Below are positions 10,931-20,255 of a stretch of DNA of 64,000 nt, in pieces. Source of the DNA: Agelaius tricolor (taxonomy: Eukaryota > Chordata > Aves > Passeriformes > Icteridae). Numbering within the stretch: position 1 is the stretch's first letter; every line of letters starts with the position of its first letter. Below the pieces are notes generated by a model. That model did not search any database. It saw only the letters and a program-made list of their open reading frames with translations, and was not told the origin of the DNA. The translations under genes and the position numbers were made by a program. Location of the stretch: assembly GCA_023055355.1 (NCBI GenBank), contig JALJCS010000056.1, positions 1,426,001 to 1,490,000 on the forward strand, read 5' to 3'.

Positions 10931-11326
10931 TAGATGCTGATAAAGCCGCGAGAAAGTTAGGAGATTTATGGCGGGTCGTGCATGCTGAATTCTTGAAATA
11001 CCAGGCAGAGGAAAGAGCTGCCCAGCAGACTAGCGTAGCCCGTGAAAGAAACAGGAGTTACAGAGACTGGTTTGGGTTCCCGCCGACACAAGCTCCTGCT
11101 CTAAACGGCAGTTCCCCACCCCCATCGGCGCCTGCTCTAAGCAACACGGCCCCGCCGACATCAGCGCCTGTTTTAAGTGGCACCCCCCTCGCCGACTTCG
11201 GTTCCTGCCCCATACGGCGGTCCCCTGCCGGCACCGGCATCTACGTTAAGCGGCGGCTCCCTGCCGACACGAGTTCCCGCTCCAGACAGCAGGTCCCTGC
11301 AGCTATCAGCTCCTGCTTCGGGCAGC

Positions 11327-11360
<34 letters not shown>

Positions 11361-11919
11361 CGTACTCCAGCCGTGCCGCCCACAGCCGCCCCCCCCGGAA
11401 AGGCTCGTGCCGGCCCCGGTCCTGGGCGACTTAACAGCTGCAGCGTGGCCGCCTCCCGCTCCCGCTCCGCAGCCGCCCCCGACCCCCGAGCCGAGGGGGC
11501 GGCAGGACGGGCCTCCCACCCCCCATGGAGCAGCGGGCTCCGGGAGGTCCGCCCGCCCCGTGGCTGCCCAGTGCAGTTCTGCTTCCCGGCCACCAGCTCC
11601 CTGCACCCAGACACCAGTAGCAGCTTTCACCTCCTTGGCTCAACCTGCCTCCAGCCCGCCACCACCGAGAGCCTCGGAGTGGACCTGGCAGCAGCAGCGG
11701 ACAGTAACCCTGATAACTGCTCACCCGGAAAAGGTTCCAACTGGGGTAAAGGGACCACTCGTTATTGATGGATTACCTATGAGAGCTTTGCTTTTAGGAC
11801 GTTCCTCGGCTACAATGATGGGATTGTTTGTTTTATCTGGAATAATTGACACTGATTATACAGGGGAGATTTCCATTATGCTGTATACTCCTTTTCCACC
11901 TATGCAAATCGAACAATGA
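10915..11919 (+). pseudogene. gag matrix/proline-rich segment fused in frame to dUTPase
   Basis: A 334-codon open frame follows an in-frame TAG at 10,912, and its first codon is TTG, so it probably has no start of its own. Residues 1-60 are charged and helical, like the end of a matrix domain. Residues 60-250 are extremely Pro/Ala/Ser rich, with imperfect repeats around APALNG, APALSN and APVLSG. Residues about 255-334 are dUTPase-like, with GRSS (motif 2) and GIIDTDYTGEI (motif 3); dUTPase hydrolyses dUTP and is encoded in pro of betaretroviruses. No capsid, zinc-knuckle or protease sequence lies between, so the fusion marks a large internal deletion. A C-run at 11,329-11,359 sits inside the frame and may be of uncertain length. 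Confidence 0.72.
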
Positions 11920-11950
11920 ACTGTTAGATGAACTTTGACCTTTTTTAAAG

Positions 11951-12394
11951 GGAACTGATCTGGCACAGCCTGTTCGTATAACCCCTGAACAGGTTGAGAC
12001 ACTGCAGCAGATATTGGACTGTGTTACACAAGGCAGTGTTTGGAGACGTGTTCTTGATCTCCCTATACAGCTGACAGTTTGGTGTGGACCAAAATTTTTA
12101 CTGGGTGCAGTTACTCAGCGTAACAGAAAAACGGGGGAGATACAGGCCTTGGAATGGATATCTCCTCCACTTCAACAACATAAAACCCTTCTTCAGAAAA
12201 TTGAAATTTTAGCTGATTTGCTCAAAAAGGGTCGTGATAGGACAGTGGGGTTAGATTCAATGCCCAAAAAGATCATTAAAGCCCTTATCGGATGCTATAA
12301 CTGTCTACACAGATGCAGGATGAAAATCCAAAACTGCTGCAGTGACCTGGCGAGAAAAGGGACAATGGCATCATCACATACTCCGAGCTACTGA
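11951..12394 (+). pseudogene. pol: Reverse transcriptase C-terminal (thumb/connection) fragment
   Basis: An open stretch of about 145 codons without its own ATG resembles the thumb and connection part of a class II retroviral RT. The key visible piece is GAVTQRNRKTGE followed by ALEWISPP and LLQKIEILADLLKKGR. The polymerase palm with its YxDD box is absent, because the upstream sequence passes straight from dUTPase to this point. The frame ends at 12,394 while RNase H continues in another frame from about 12,300, so a frameshift separates them. It cannot encode active RT. Confidence 0.75.
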
Positions 12395-13610
12395 GGTGGA
12401 CACTTTACAAACGATGGAGCTATTGGCTGTTGTATGGGCCATGATGCATTTCTCTGGACCTCTCAACATTGTAACAGATTCTTTGTATGTTGCAGGAGTG
12501 TGTGAGCGGATAGAGGATGCCTCTATAAAAGAGGTTCAAAACAGGAGGTTACATGAGCTGTTTATGCAACTGCAGAGAGCAATTAAGCTAAGAAAGCATT
12601 CCTTTTGTGTTATCCATATCAGAAGTCACAAATGGGATATTGGTCTGGGAGAAGGTAACATGCGAGCAGATAAATTAGTCTCAATCACACAAGCAACTCC
12701 GATTCCCAAACAAACCATAGCCAGAGAGGCACACTGCATGTTCCACCAGAATGCAAAGGGCCTCCATAGAGAATTTCAGATATCTATGGAGGAGGCTCGG
12801 GCAATAGTCAAAGCCTGTCCTATATGTAGTCATCATAATGGAGGCTGTGGTTTAGGACTGGGAGTTAACCCGAGAGGGCTGAGCACAAATGAGACCTGGC
12901 AGATGGATGTCACACATGTGGCAGAGTTTGGGAGGTTGAAGTATGTACATGTTACCATAGACACTTACAGTCATTTTATATGGGCCACAGCACAGACTGG
13001 TGAAAAAGCAGGGCAGGTAGAGAGACATCTCAGCAGTTGTTTTGCAGTAATGGGAGTGCCACAGCGCATCAAGACAGATAACGGGCCTGCTTACTGTAGC
13101 AAAAGAATAAAGCAGTTTCTGCAAATGTGGGGAATAGAGCACATAACAGGCATCCCCAATTCTCCTACAGGACAAGCGATTGTTGAGAGAGCAAATGGTA
13201 CCTTGAAAAGATATCTGAGTAAATATAGGGATACCAGAGAGCCACAAGAGAGATTGTTAAAGTGCTTGTTTGTCTTGAATCACCTGTGTGTTTTTGGGGA
13301 AAATAAGGTTCCTGCTGTGATTCGTCACTATGTACATGAAACAGATAGTGTAAAGAAAGATGTATGGGTGAGATACAGGGATCCCAAAACAGGACAATGG
13401 CAAGGTCCTGCTAAGGTGTTATATTGGGGCCGCGGATATCTTTGTGTTTCTACTCCTACAGGACCTTTGTGGGTACCTGCTAAGTGGACCCGAGCAGCTG
13501 TGTTTGATGGAACACCTCGACCGGCTGAGCGAAGGGGATCGTCAGCGGGTGGAGACGAAGCTGTTGATCATCCTTCGACCGATACTTCTCAAACTGAAAG
13601 GACAGTGTGA
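12324..13610 (+). CDS. pol: Pol RNase H (partial) and integrase, open
   Basis: An open frame of over 420 codons starts after an in-frame TGA at 12,321-12,323. That stop cuts off the first RNase H catalytic Asp, seen just before it as VYTDAG. The retained RNase H piece has the VTDSLYV and GNMRAD segments. Integrase follows: an HHCC zinc domain (H and H in AHCMFH, Cys pair in CPIC), then a core with Asp in QMDVTH, Asp in KTDNGPAY and Glu in AIVERANG, matching DD35E spacing. A C-terminal SH3-like domain holds WQGPAKVLYWGRG. The integrase looks complete and uninterrupted. It shares the class II pattern. It ends inside the start of the next ORF, a usual retroviral arrangement. Translation would need the missing upstream Gag-Pol. 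Confidence 0.88.
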   Translation, partial: KSKTAAVTWREKGQWHHHILRATEVDTLQTMELLAVVWAMMHFSGPLNIVTDSLYVAGVCERIEDASIKEVQNRRLHELFMQLQRAIKLRKHSFCVIHIRSHKWDIGLGEGNMRADKLVSITQATPIPKQTIAREAHCMFHQNAKGLHREFQISMEEARAIVKACPICSHHNGGCGLGLGVNPRGLSTNETWQMDVTHVAEFGRLKYVHVTIDTYSHFIWATAQTGEKAGQVERHLSSCFAVMGVPQRIKTDNGPAYCSKRIKQFLQMWGIEHITGIPNSPTGQAIVERANGTLKRYLSKYRDTREPQERLLKCLFVLNHLCVFGENKVPAVIRHYVHETDSVKKDVWVRYRDPKTGQWQGPAKVLYWGRGYLCVSTPTGPLWVPAKWTRAAVFDGTPRPAERRGSSAGGDEAVDHPSTDTSQTERTV

Positions 13611-13956
13611 TGCTGCCATCGATCGAGCAGTTGATCGGTGCAAATCTCTTGATAACATATTAAGCTTGTATTCGATGCTTTCTGATTTTGAATCTGAAGG
13701 GCCTAGGAATTTAGCTTGTATTAAGTGTCAAGATAGACGTTGTACTGCATGGGTACTGCTTTTTTGTGGAGGTTGTCAGGAGACTAAGTGGGTACACCAA
13801 ACTCGATTACCTGAATTGTGGTGTGAAAGCTGTAAGTTCTATTGGCGGTTTAACTCTTGGCAGAGAGATCTTACATCGTTCACAGGACTACCTGGTTTCC
13901 AAGGGTTACAATTGTATGAGTCCCCAGAACAGAAGATCCTTGCGTGGTTTAGGTGA
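13507..13956 (+). CDS. Cys-rich ORF between pol and env, function unknown
   Basis: A 149-codon frame from ATG 13,507 overlaps the last 104 bp of pol in another frame, then fills the gap before env. The open frame extends back to 13,444, and a strong splice-acceptor-like site (TCTACTCCTACAG, ending 13,461) precedes it, so a spliced message could reach it. Residues 1-65 are helical and charged with a hydrophobic LLIILRPILL patch. Residues about 72-115 hold clustered cysteines (CIKC, RRC, CGGC, CESC), a pattern suited to zinc binding. I do not recognise a family. Simple avian alpharetroviruses carry no gene here. It could instead be a chance frame or the relic of an env leader exon. Confidence 0.5.
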   Translation: MEHLDRLSEGDRQRVETKLLIILRPILLKLKGQCDAAIDRAVDRCKSLDNILSLYSMLSDFESEGPRNLACIKCQDRRCTAWVLLFCGGCQETKWVHQTRLPELWCESCKFYWRFNSWQRDLTSFTGLPGFQGLQLYESPEQKILAWFR

Positions 13957-14169
13957 GAAATACAACATTTAGTCAGACGTGTTCTGGGGATATCTCAGTC
14001 CTGTATTTTGCAGACTAAGTGTGGTAGAAATATTCCTCTGGCACAGTCGAACGTGATAGGTCCTATTTTGGGAGGTCAGGGTCCCAACCAAGTGTGAGAG
14101 GATTGTCTGAAGAACTTAAGGAAGCTGAAGCTGAGGAGAAAGAGACATTCTTAAGAGTTTGTGACAGAC

Positions 14170-15573
14170 ATGATGGCCGAGTGGCCCAAAAGGGTGCCTG
14201 GGAAGATCAAGATGGGATAGAAACTTTATGTTATTGCTTTATTAATTTTTGCTTCTTTTGGGGACAGTGTAGACCATCACGTATGGGCCCCACCTCAGCC
14301 CAAGACTAACATATGGGTCACCCTGGCAAACTTAACCAAACAAGAGACTATTTGCCTGTCATTGTCTTCTCCTGGCAATCCTTTCACAACTTGTTTGGTT
14401 GGATTACCAGCAGATCCCTGGCCGTGCCCTTCACATGTACCAACTTGTAAGGTCAGCAATGCTAGGATGAGTGTGGATAATTGGGATCAGTGGATTTCCA
14501 ACTTTCCTATAGCACCACAGGAACCCCAAGAGTTAGAGTTGTTAGGGTCAGTGATGGCAGATGCATGCATTCGTTTTAACCATAGAAGCCTGCTGTCAGT
14601 CAAGAACCATTCTAATGTTGTAACTTCTAGCATGGCTGTCTACCGAAATGCATCGGCCTGGTGCAATTATACAACAAAGAGAGTGTCAGTCTCATCAAAT
14701 GACCCTATTCAATTGCCAGCAAGATATTTCCTGATATGTGGAGACCGTGCTTGGGCCTGTATCCCATCAATGCTGCACGGGGGACCATGTACACTTGGAC
14801 GGCTGTCTCTACTTACACCTAACATGTCCATGATACTGAACATGAGCCGCCGCCATCGTAGAGGCAGACGAATGGCTCATGCTTTTGCAGCTGACTGGCG
14901 GGACGATGTAAAGTTTTGGTCCCCAGCGGCCATAGTTGCAGCATCTTTCTTAACTCCAGGGGTATCGGCAGCAGGTGCTCATGCTATTTTAAATAAGTTA
15001 GGGTGTTGGCTTGCTAAACAAACAAATGCAACTTCTTTGGCAGTTTCCAGTCTTTTGCTTGATGTAGATTCTATTTGCCATGCAACACTTCAAAATAGAG
15101 CTGCAATTGATTTTCTCTTACTTGCACAAGGCCATGGCTGTGATGAATTTGAAGGCATGTGTTGCATGAATCTCTCTGATCATGCACGATCTGTACACTC
15201 ACAGCTCTCTGAGTTACGGAAGTTAACTGGGAACTTACAGGTAGAATCAGGCCTTGGTATTGATGGATGGCTCAAATCTTTAAACTTAGGATCATGGTTA
15301 CGTTCTATCGTTAAGGTTAGCATTGTAGTAGCTATTGTAGCTTTGTTGTTAGTATTAGTTTTGCCTTGTTTTTGTATATGCTTACAGAATATGGTGCGAA
15401 AGATGATAATTACCGCATTTAATCAAACCATGCTTGTTCAACAGAAAAACGGGGGAAGTGTAGAGAGCTTTTTGGATAATTGGTTAGCTGAGAAAGGACA
15501 TTTCGATGTGATTCCGATGGATAAGGATAGGGGAAACAAGCTGGGAACTAAGCAACCAGTGTCCAATCACTGA
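14170..15573 (+). pseudogene. env: env, ASLV-like, with a premature stop in the leader
   Basis: From ATG 14,170 (or 14,173) the env frame is interrupted by TAG at 14,218-14,220. It then stays open to 15,573 with a hydrophobic signal-like stretch (YVIALLIFASF) right after the stop. The surface subunit is short, with several N-x-S/T sites. A basic cleavage site RRHRRGRR lies near 14,852-14,872. The transmembrane subunit has a CX6CC motif (CDEFEGMCC), an LQNRAAIDFLL heptad segment and a hydrophobic anchor near 15,316-15,385. These are features of alpha- and gamma-type Env, and the wording of the segment is closest to avian sarcoma-leukosis viruses. About 37 C-terminal codons lie inside the 3' LTR U3. 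As it stands it is broken. Confidence 0.85.
15445..15458 (+). other. Polypurine tract
   Basis: AAAAACGGGGGAAG directly abuts the 3' LTR start at 15,459, the expected position for plus-strand primer formation. It lies within the env frame. Confidence 0.85.
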
Positions 15574-15870
15574 CAAAGGTCACAGTGACCTTCTCTGAAA
15601 CGGGAAGACGGGGGAGAAAATCGCTTGCCAGAAAATGTAGATATCTGGGGTAGAGAAGCTAGAAGAATGCAAACATAGAAGCAAAATAATGATTAGAAGA
15701 TAGAAGTAAGTGTGGTTGATCCAAGTGTGCTTTAACCAATAATGAGCTCAGCTTTTGCAATATGTATAAGCTTCATTAACACCAATATAAATATGTGTGG
15801 GTTTTCAATAAACTTCGGGATTTGCTATTCACGCATATGGTGTGTCGCATTTCTCCCGCCGTTCACGACA
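15459..15870 (+). repeat. 3' LTR of the provirus
   Basis: 412 bp, same ends as the 5' LTR and five base differences from it (about 98.8% identity). The first 115 bp also encode the Env C-terminus. It is followed by the GTTTAT duplication at 15,871. Confidence 0.96.
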
Positions 15871-16052
15871 GTTTATTTTATTTTTTATTTTCTTCCTTAA
15901 TAAATAACTGTTATTCCTGCTCCCATATCTTTACCTGAGAGCCCCCCTTAATTTCAAATTTATAACAATTCAGAGGAAGGGGGTTTACAGTTTCCAGTTC
16001 AGGAGACGCTCCTGCCTTCCTTAGCAGACACCTGTCTTTTCAAACCAAGACA

Positions 16053-16796
16053 CTACATTTATTCCTTTTACCTTCATCCAGGTACGTTCTTATTGTGATT
16101 GAGTAAGCCTTCAGGAATTAATTTTTCCCCTACTCCAGTATATAGCCTGAAGGAGTCTACTATAGTTATAGGTTTGCCTTTAACTTAAAATATCAAACAT
16201 TTTTGCCTAAGGAAAAAAACACCAAACTTCACTCTCACTTCACCCTAGCTAAACATTGAGAAGGTTATACTAACAGGAACACCATATTTATAAAGCAGGC
16301 AAGAGATTTTTAGAGAGAATTAATGCTTCCAGAAAGCCAAGAGCAATTTAAAGGCAGACAGAAAATATCAGTAAAAAGAGAAGTGTCAGCTTTTCTCAAC
16401 TATCTTTATGTATATTAATTTTGAAGTCTCATTATAAAAAATTAAATGTCAATGTTTTGTTTATTTAATCTGTTCAGGAAAACCTTCAGTCAATGTACTA
16501 ATTCAGTGTCAGTGTTTGGATGTTGCAGTCATGTACAGATACTCTGTCCAGACAACTCAGTGATTTGTAAAAAGGATTTTGTTTATTGTAGTACATATCA
16601 GGTTTAAGGACACTCTTGAATTATAATTGCCCAGTTATCAGGTTATCATTCAATTCAATTAAATTAATGTAGTTAATTAAAGAAAAATGTTTGCACACAC
16701 TTGTACCAGTTGAAGCTATTATTTCATTTGAACTTGTAAATAATCACATTAAACTGAGGTATATACACAGGTATATATAGTGGATATTTTTGCCCC
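16053..16796. other. AT-rich interval with no recognised feature
   Basis: AT-rich, with no long open frame and no repeat ends recognised. It may be original host DNA between ERV insertions. Confidence 0.4.
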
Positions 16797-17175
16797 TGAC
16801 AGAGGAATGACAAGGAGGACTCCATCTTATCAGAAGGCTAATTATTTACTTTATTATACTATATTATTCTATATTATATTACACTATATTATATTACATC
16901 TAAACTGAATCTGCCAAGCACTCAACTGCACACAACTGCACAGAATCTCATGACTGTCAGCCGACAGTCCTGACACACACACACACTTGGCCCTGATAGG
17001 CCAAGGAAACAAAACACCATCACTTTGGGTAAACAATCTCCATATTGCATTCTATTTTGGCACAAACACAGGCACAGAAAGTGAGATAAGAATTGTCCTT
17101 CCCTTCTCTGAGGTTCAGAGAATGTGAAACCCAGAAATATTCTTGGGAAGAATTGTGCCTTGCTTTTCTCTGTGA
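16797..17175 (-). repeat. ERV LTR, minus strand
   Basis: On the minus strand it has a TTCTCTGAAC-type start region, an AT-rich TATAATATAG block and a downstream TGTCATTCCTCTGTCAGGGG-like end. It is related to the plus-strand LTR at 61,308-61,721, which shares TCTGAACAGAGAG/TCTGAACC and the repeated TATAGTA tract. Confidence 0.65.
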
Positions 17176-17204
17176 AGAGAAATGTGGCTACAGGTATACA
17201 AGGG

Positions 17205-17803
17205 TGTTGTGGATTAACCCCAGTAGGCAGCTGAGCACCACACAACTGCTTGCTCAACCTCAGCCCATCCATAGTGGGATGGTAGAGAGAATTAGAAGGG
17301 TAAAATTAAGAAAACTCGTGGACTGAGATAAAGGCAGTTTTATAGGTAAAGCAAAAGCCGCATGCACGAGAAAAGCAAAATAAGGAATTCATTCACTACT
17401 GCCCATCAGCAGGCAGGTGTTTTGCCATCCCCAGGAAAGCAGAGGTTCACATATGCAGCAGTTACTTGGAAAGACAAATGCCATCACACCAAACATTCCC
17501 CCCTGCCCCCTTTCTTCTCTCAGATTTATAGAGGGAGCATGACACCAAATGGTCTAGAATATCCCTTTTGTCAGTTGGGGTCACCTGTCCTGGCTGTGTC
17601 CCCTCCCAACTGCTTGTGCACCCCCATCTTGATTGCTGTGGGAGCAGTGTGGAAGCAGAAAAGGCCTTGGCTCTGTGTAAGCCCTGCTCAGATAAACAAA
17701 AACATCCCTGTGTTATCAACATTGTTTTGATCACAAATCCAAAATAGAGCCCCTTGCACGCTACCATGAAGAAATTAACTCTGTCCCAGCTATAACCAGT
17801 ACA
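17205..17803 (-). repeat. ERVL-type LTR, complete
   Basis: It is bounded by the reverse complements of TGTACTGGTTATAGCTGGG (17,803) and TTAATCCACAACA (17,205). It belongs to the family at 24,542-25,126, 29,974-30,442, 35,577-36,090 and 8,380-9,450. A TATA-like ATAAATCTGAGAG equivalent lies near 17,521. No clear target duplication. Confidence 0.87.
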
Positions 17804-17844
17804 CTGGAAAAGAGAATTGAGGCAGTTTGCACAAGTGAAAGCTA

Positions 17845-18760
17845 TCTAGTTTGCCCTAGAGATTGCCAGTGGCCAGTACTCTATTTCAATTTTGACTCAT
17901 GGATGGTGGCAAATACCCTGTGGGGGTGGCTACAGCAATGGAAATGGACCAACTGGCAGCACAGAGGCAAACCCATTTAGGCAAGTGTTGTAGTGTGTTT
18001 TTTATTTGGCATGTTTACTGTTTAATTTGTGGTTTTGTAATCCCTCTGTATATTTCTCCCCCTGTCTTTAGAGTGGCACAGACTTGCTTTTTTGTTATTC
18101 AGTTTAGTTGTGTTGGTTTCTTTGTTTATTACCTAGCTATTCCCTGCCAAGTTTCAAACCCCCTCCTCCTATCCAGTTGTTAACCCCTCCTGTCCCAAGC
18201 TGTTCCCCTCCCTTGAAATCCTTAATTAGTCTACACATTGTATTCCCTGCCTTGTGTTCCACCCCCAGCTCTCCCGATTAGCTAGAGATTGTATCCTCCC
18301 CTGAGACCTCCCCCCTGTTTATAAGCTGTTGTTTGCCCTCAGGTCGGGGCCTGGGACCCTGGACTTGGGGAGTTTTACCATCAAATAAAGTTACCCCAGT
18401 TCCACCCCAGGCCCGTGCTGCAGCCTTTTGTTTCTGCGCCGAACCTCTACTGGTAGCTGGGTTTCTGCGGAGCTCAAAAAGGGGGACTGTTGCGCTCCCT
18501 GTTATCATCTAGCCGGGACAAGGCACACTGCGACAATTTCGCGACAGGCAAGATATTATTGCCTAGATAAAAAACATTGCTTTAAAGGTCCATAGTATAT
18601 ATACTCACATACCCAAAAGCTGTGCTACTGAAGAACACTGAAACTACAAGTAGGAAGACCAGGCTGCCAGAACTGAAGTGACTCAGGTGAGGGAAACTGA
18701 AGAAACTAAGAAAATTAAGGAGAATATAACATAAAATGTAGATGTCTCCCAAATTTTGCA
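17845..18760 (+). pseudogene. ERVL pol remnant (RNase H region), split by a solo LTR
   Basis: Before the LTR, the frame around 17,880-17,985 reads SWMVANTLWGWLQQW, resembling the RNase H segment of ERVL Pol. After the LTR, from 18,553, a segment reading YTHIPKSCATEEH continues in the manner expected of the same domain. Several stops and frame changes make it non-functional. The upstream neighbour at 17,205-17,803 is an ERVL LTR in the opposite orientation, so it is not obviously part of the same element. Confidence 0.7.
17986..18546 (+). repeat. Solo LTR inserted in the ERVL pol remnant
   Basis: It starts TGTTGTAGTG and ends TTTCGCGACA. It is flanked by a perfect 6-bp duplication GGCAAG (17,980-17,985 and 18,547-18,552). 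It has TATA-like TTTATAAGC (18,318) and polyadenylation signal CAAATAAAG (18,383). The 6-bp duplication suits a class II ERV. Confidence 0.93.
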
Positions 18761-19139
18761 ATTAGGAGTTTAAGTGCTGAAACAGAACCTTATTCTGGTT
18801 GAATGTTAAGCTTGTCTAGTATTGGCAGTGATTGCAAGGGGGGCTGGCCAATGTAAATAAAACACCTTCATTTCTTCGAGCATAAAGAAAAGGGCATATG
18901 CAGGTACTTCTAGGGGCATTGCATTTTGACACGTTAAGAAGTCTTAGGGACAAGAGAGTATCTCTAGGGTGACAAAGGGTGGCTAGTATTTTCAAGTGCT
19001 GTGTTCAGGAAGCAATTTATTTTTAGTGGACACAGGTTAGGATCTCTGCTACAGACAGAAAGCAGCCACACCTCACAGCTCTAAGTAAACCATGAAACTT
19101 CAAAAAAGCAAATGATTAATCCCCATTGGAAAATGTTAT
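18761..19139. other. Interval with no clear feature
   Basis: Mostly degenerate sequence, possibly further decayed ERVL pol on the plus strand. No open frame or repeat boundary is convincing. Confidence 0.35.
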
Positions 19140-19520
19140 ATGTGGTCGTAGGTTGGAGAAAGACTTACAACTCGAGTCACCAAGATCATGGGACAAACAG
19201 CGTATTTTATTGTTCAGAACCATCTTATATAGGGGGTTTGAATTTCCCAGGCTTAGAAAGCCAAATGGTTGGGATCTCTGCACCGCCCAGCTCCTTGACC
19301 AGTGATATGTCTGCATTCTGGATTGAACATGATTAGCTTAGGTCCCTGTTTGAGTTCAGATTTATCCTATGATTGCTCACTCAGGGAGTTGTGTACTTCT
19401 GAACTAGGCGAGCCAAATTGGATTTATGTTATGGCCAGATTTATCTTGTCCAGCTACAGACCATCTGTACTGTTACAGGAAAAGAGGTAAGTTTAACCAT
19501 ATTTGGATATGGAAACTACT
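19140..19520 (-). repeat. ERV LTR spanning the outer edge of the left palindrome arm
   Basis: The minus strand shows U3, a TATA-like CTATATAAGATGG equivalent (about 19,225-19,238) and an AACAATAAAATACGC polyadenylation region equivalent (about 19,199-19,216) in correct order. The LTR is continuous across 19,324. On the right arm only its first about 190 bp exist before homology stops at 58,415. Confidence 0.72.
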
Positions 19521-19601
19521 GGTGTTGAAGTCTTGACCAAAAAAAAAAAGAAGATAATTTTTAACTAACTACCCAGTACTAAGAGATTATAGCAAAAATT
19601 A

Positions 19602-20255
19602 TGCCTCTGTGTGTGGGAGAGGGCAGGTCAGGCCTTGCTCTGGCAAGACAGTGTCCTGCCCCACACCCCCCAGCCCTAGAGCATCCCAGCCCCACAGTGT
19701 CTGTCAATCATTTGCCACACCAGAGGCAGTGCTCCACTCTGCCTAACCCAGCTCCTGAGTGGCCGGATGACCAGAGGTCCCACACTTGGGAAGGGGGGGG
19801 GGGGGGGGGGGGGGGGGCGAACAAAGGCCCAGAGGTATTTAAGGCTGTGCATGAGGCAAGCACATGTCTTGACCCTACCCTGCTCTTGGAGTTTCTATCT
19901 GGACACCACCTTAACCCAGGAGTTGATTACTATATGTGTGTTTTTCTATCTCTTTTCTTTCTTTCTTTCTTCTTCTAATTCCCTCTTCTTGGAACTTTTT
20001 GGGTAACTTAACATTGAATGGGTTTAAGTTCAGAGTTTGCTTAGTTGAATGGGCCAAAATATAGCTATGAGAAGTGTTTTATGTTGATTGGATGTTGTAC
20101 TAAAACTTTGTCAAAAGTTCCTTGATTTTCTATATTTTGCCAGTAAATTTAAATTGACCTCTTGAGAATATCTAGTTGGTATTTCTCCCATGCATCTAAC
20201 TGAGAGTACAGGAACCTCTGTAAGCCCCTTTCAGCGAGTTGTTTGGGGCCTTACA
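19602..20255 (+). repeat. Class II ERV LTR, copy 1 of a pair
   Basis: It starts TGCCTCTGTG and ends GGGGCCTTACA. It contains a G-run (about 19,793-19,817) and a GCCAGTAAATTTAAATTGACC R region, then TTTCTCCCATGCATCTAACT. The same U5 occurs on the minus strand at 61,262-61,866. Confidence 0.7.

Larger units (their letters stand above)
10124..15870 (+). mobile_element. Young class II (alpha/beta-like) ERV provirus with both LTRs
   Basis: The 5,747-bp provirus has two 412-bp LTRs and a perfect 6-bp target duplication GTTTAT (10,118-10,123 and 15,871-15,876). It also has a tRNA-Trp-like primer-binding site and a purine-rich tract (15,445-15,458) abutting the 3' LTR. The coding order is gag matrix start, proline-rich segment fused to dUTPase, RT tail, RNase H, integrase, an extra Cys-rich ORF, then env. 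The gag capsid and nucleocapsid, protease and most of RT are missing. The LTRs differ at five positions, so insertion is recent. The provirus is defective as it stands. Confidence 0.96.
9768..16052 (+). repeat. Older ERV LTR split by the young provirus
   Basis: The parts are 9,768-10,123 and 15,871-16,052. Joined across the provirus they equal the minus-strand LTR at 5,258-5,803, starting TGTTAATGGGC and ending AAACCAAGACA. The GTTTAT hexamer at the split point was duplicated by the insertion. Confidence 0.88.

Noticed and set aside
11241..11630. Antisense frames opposite the proline-rich gag segment
   Set aside because: Mirror effect of C-rich coding sequence; Gly-rich translations with no motif.
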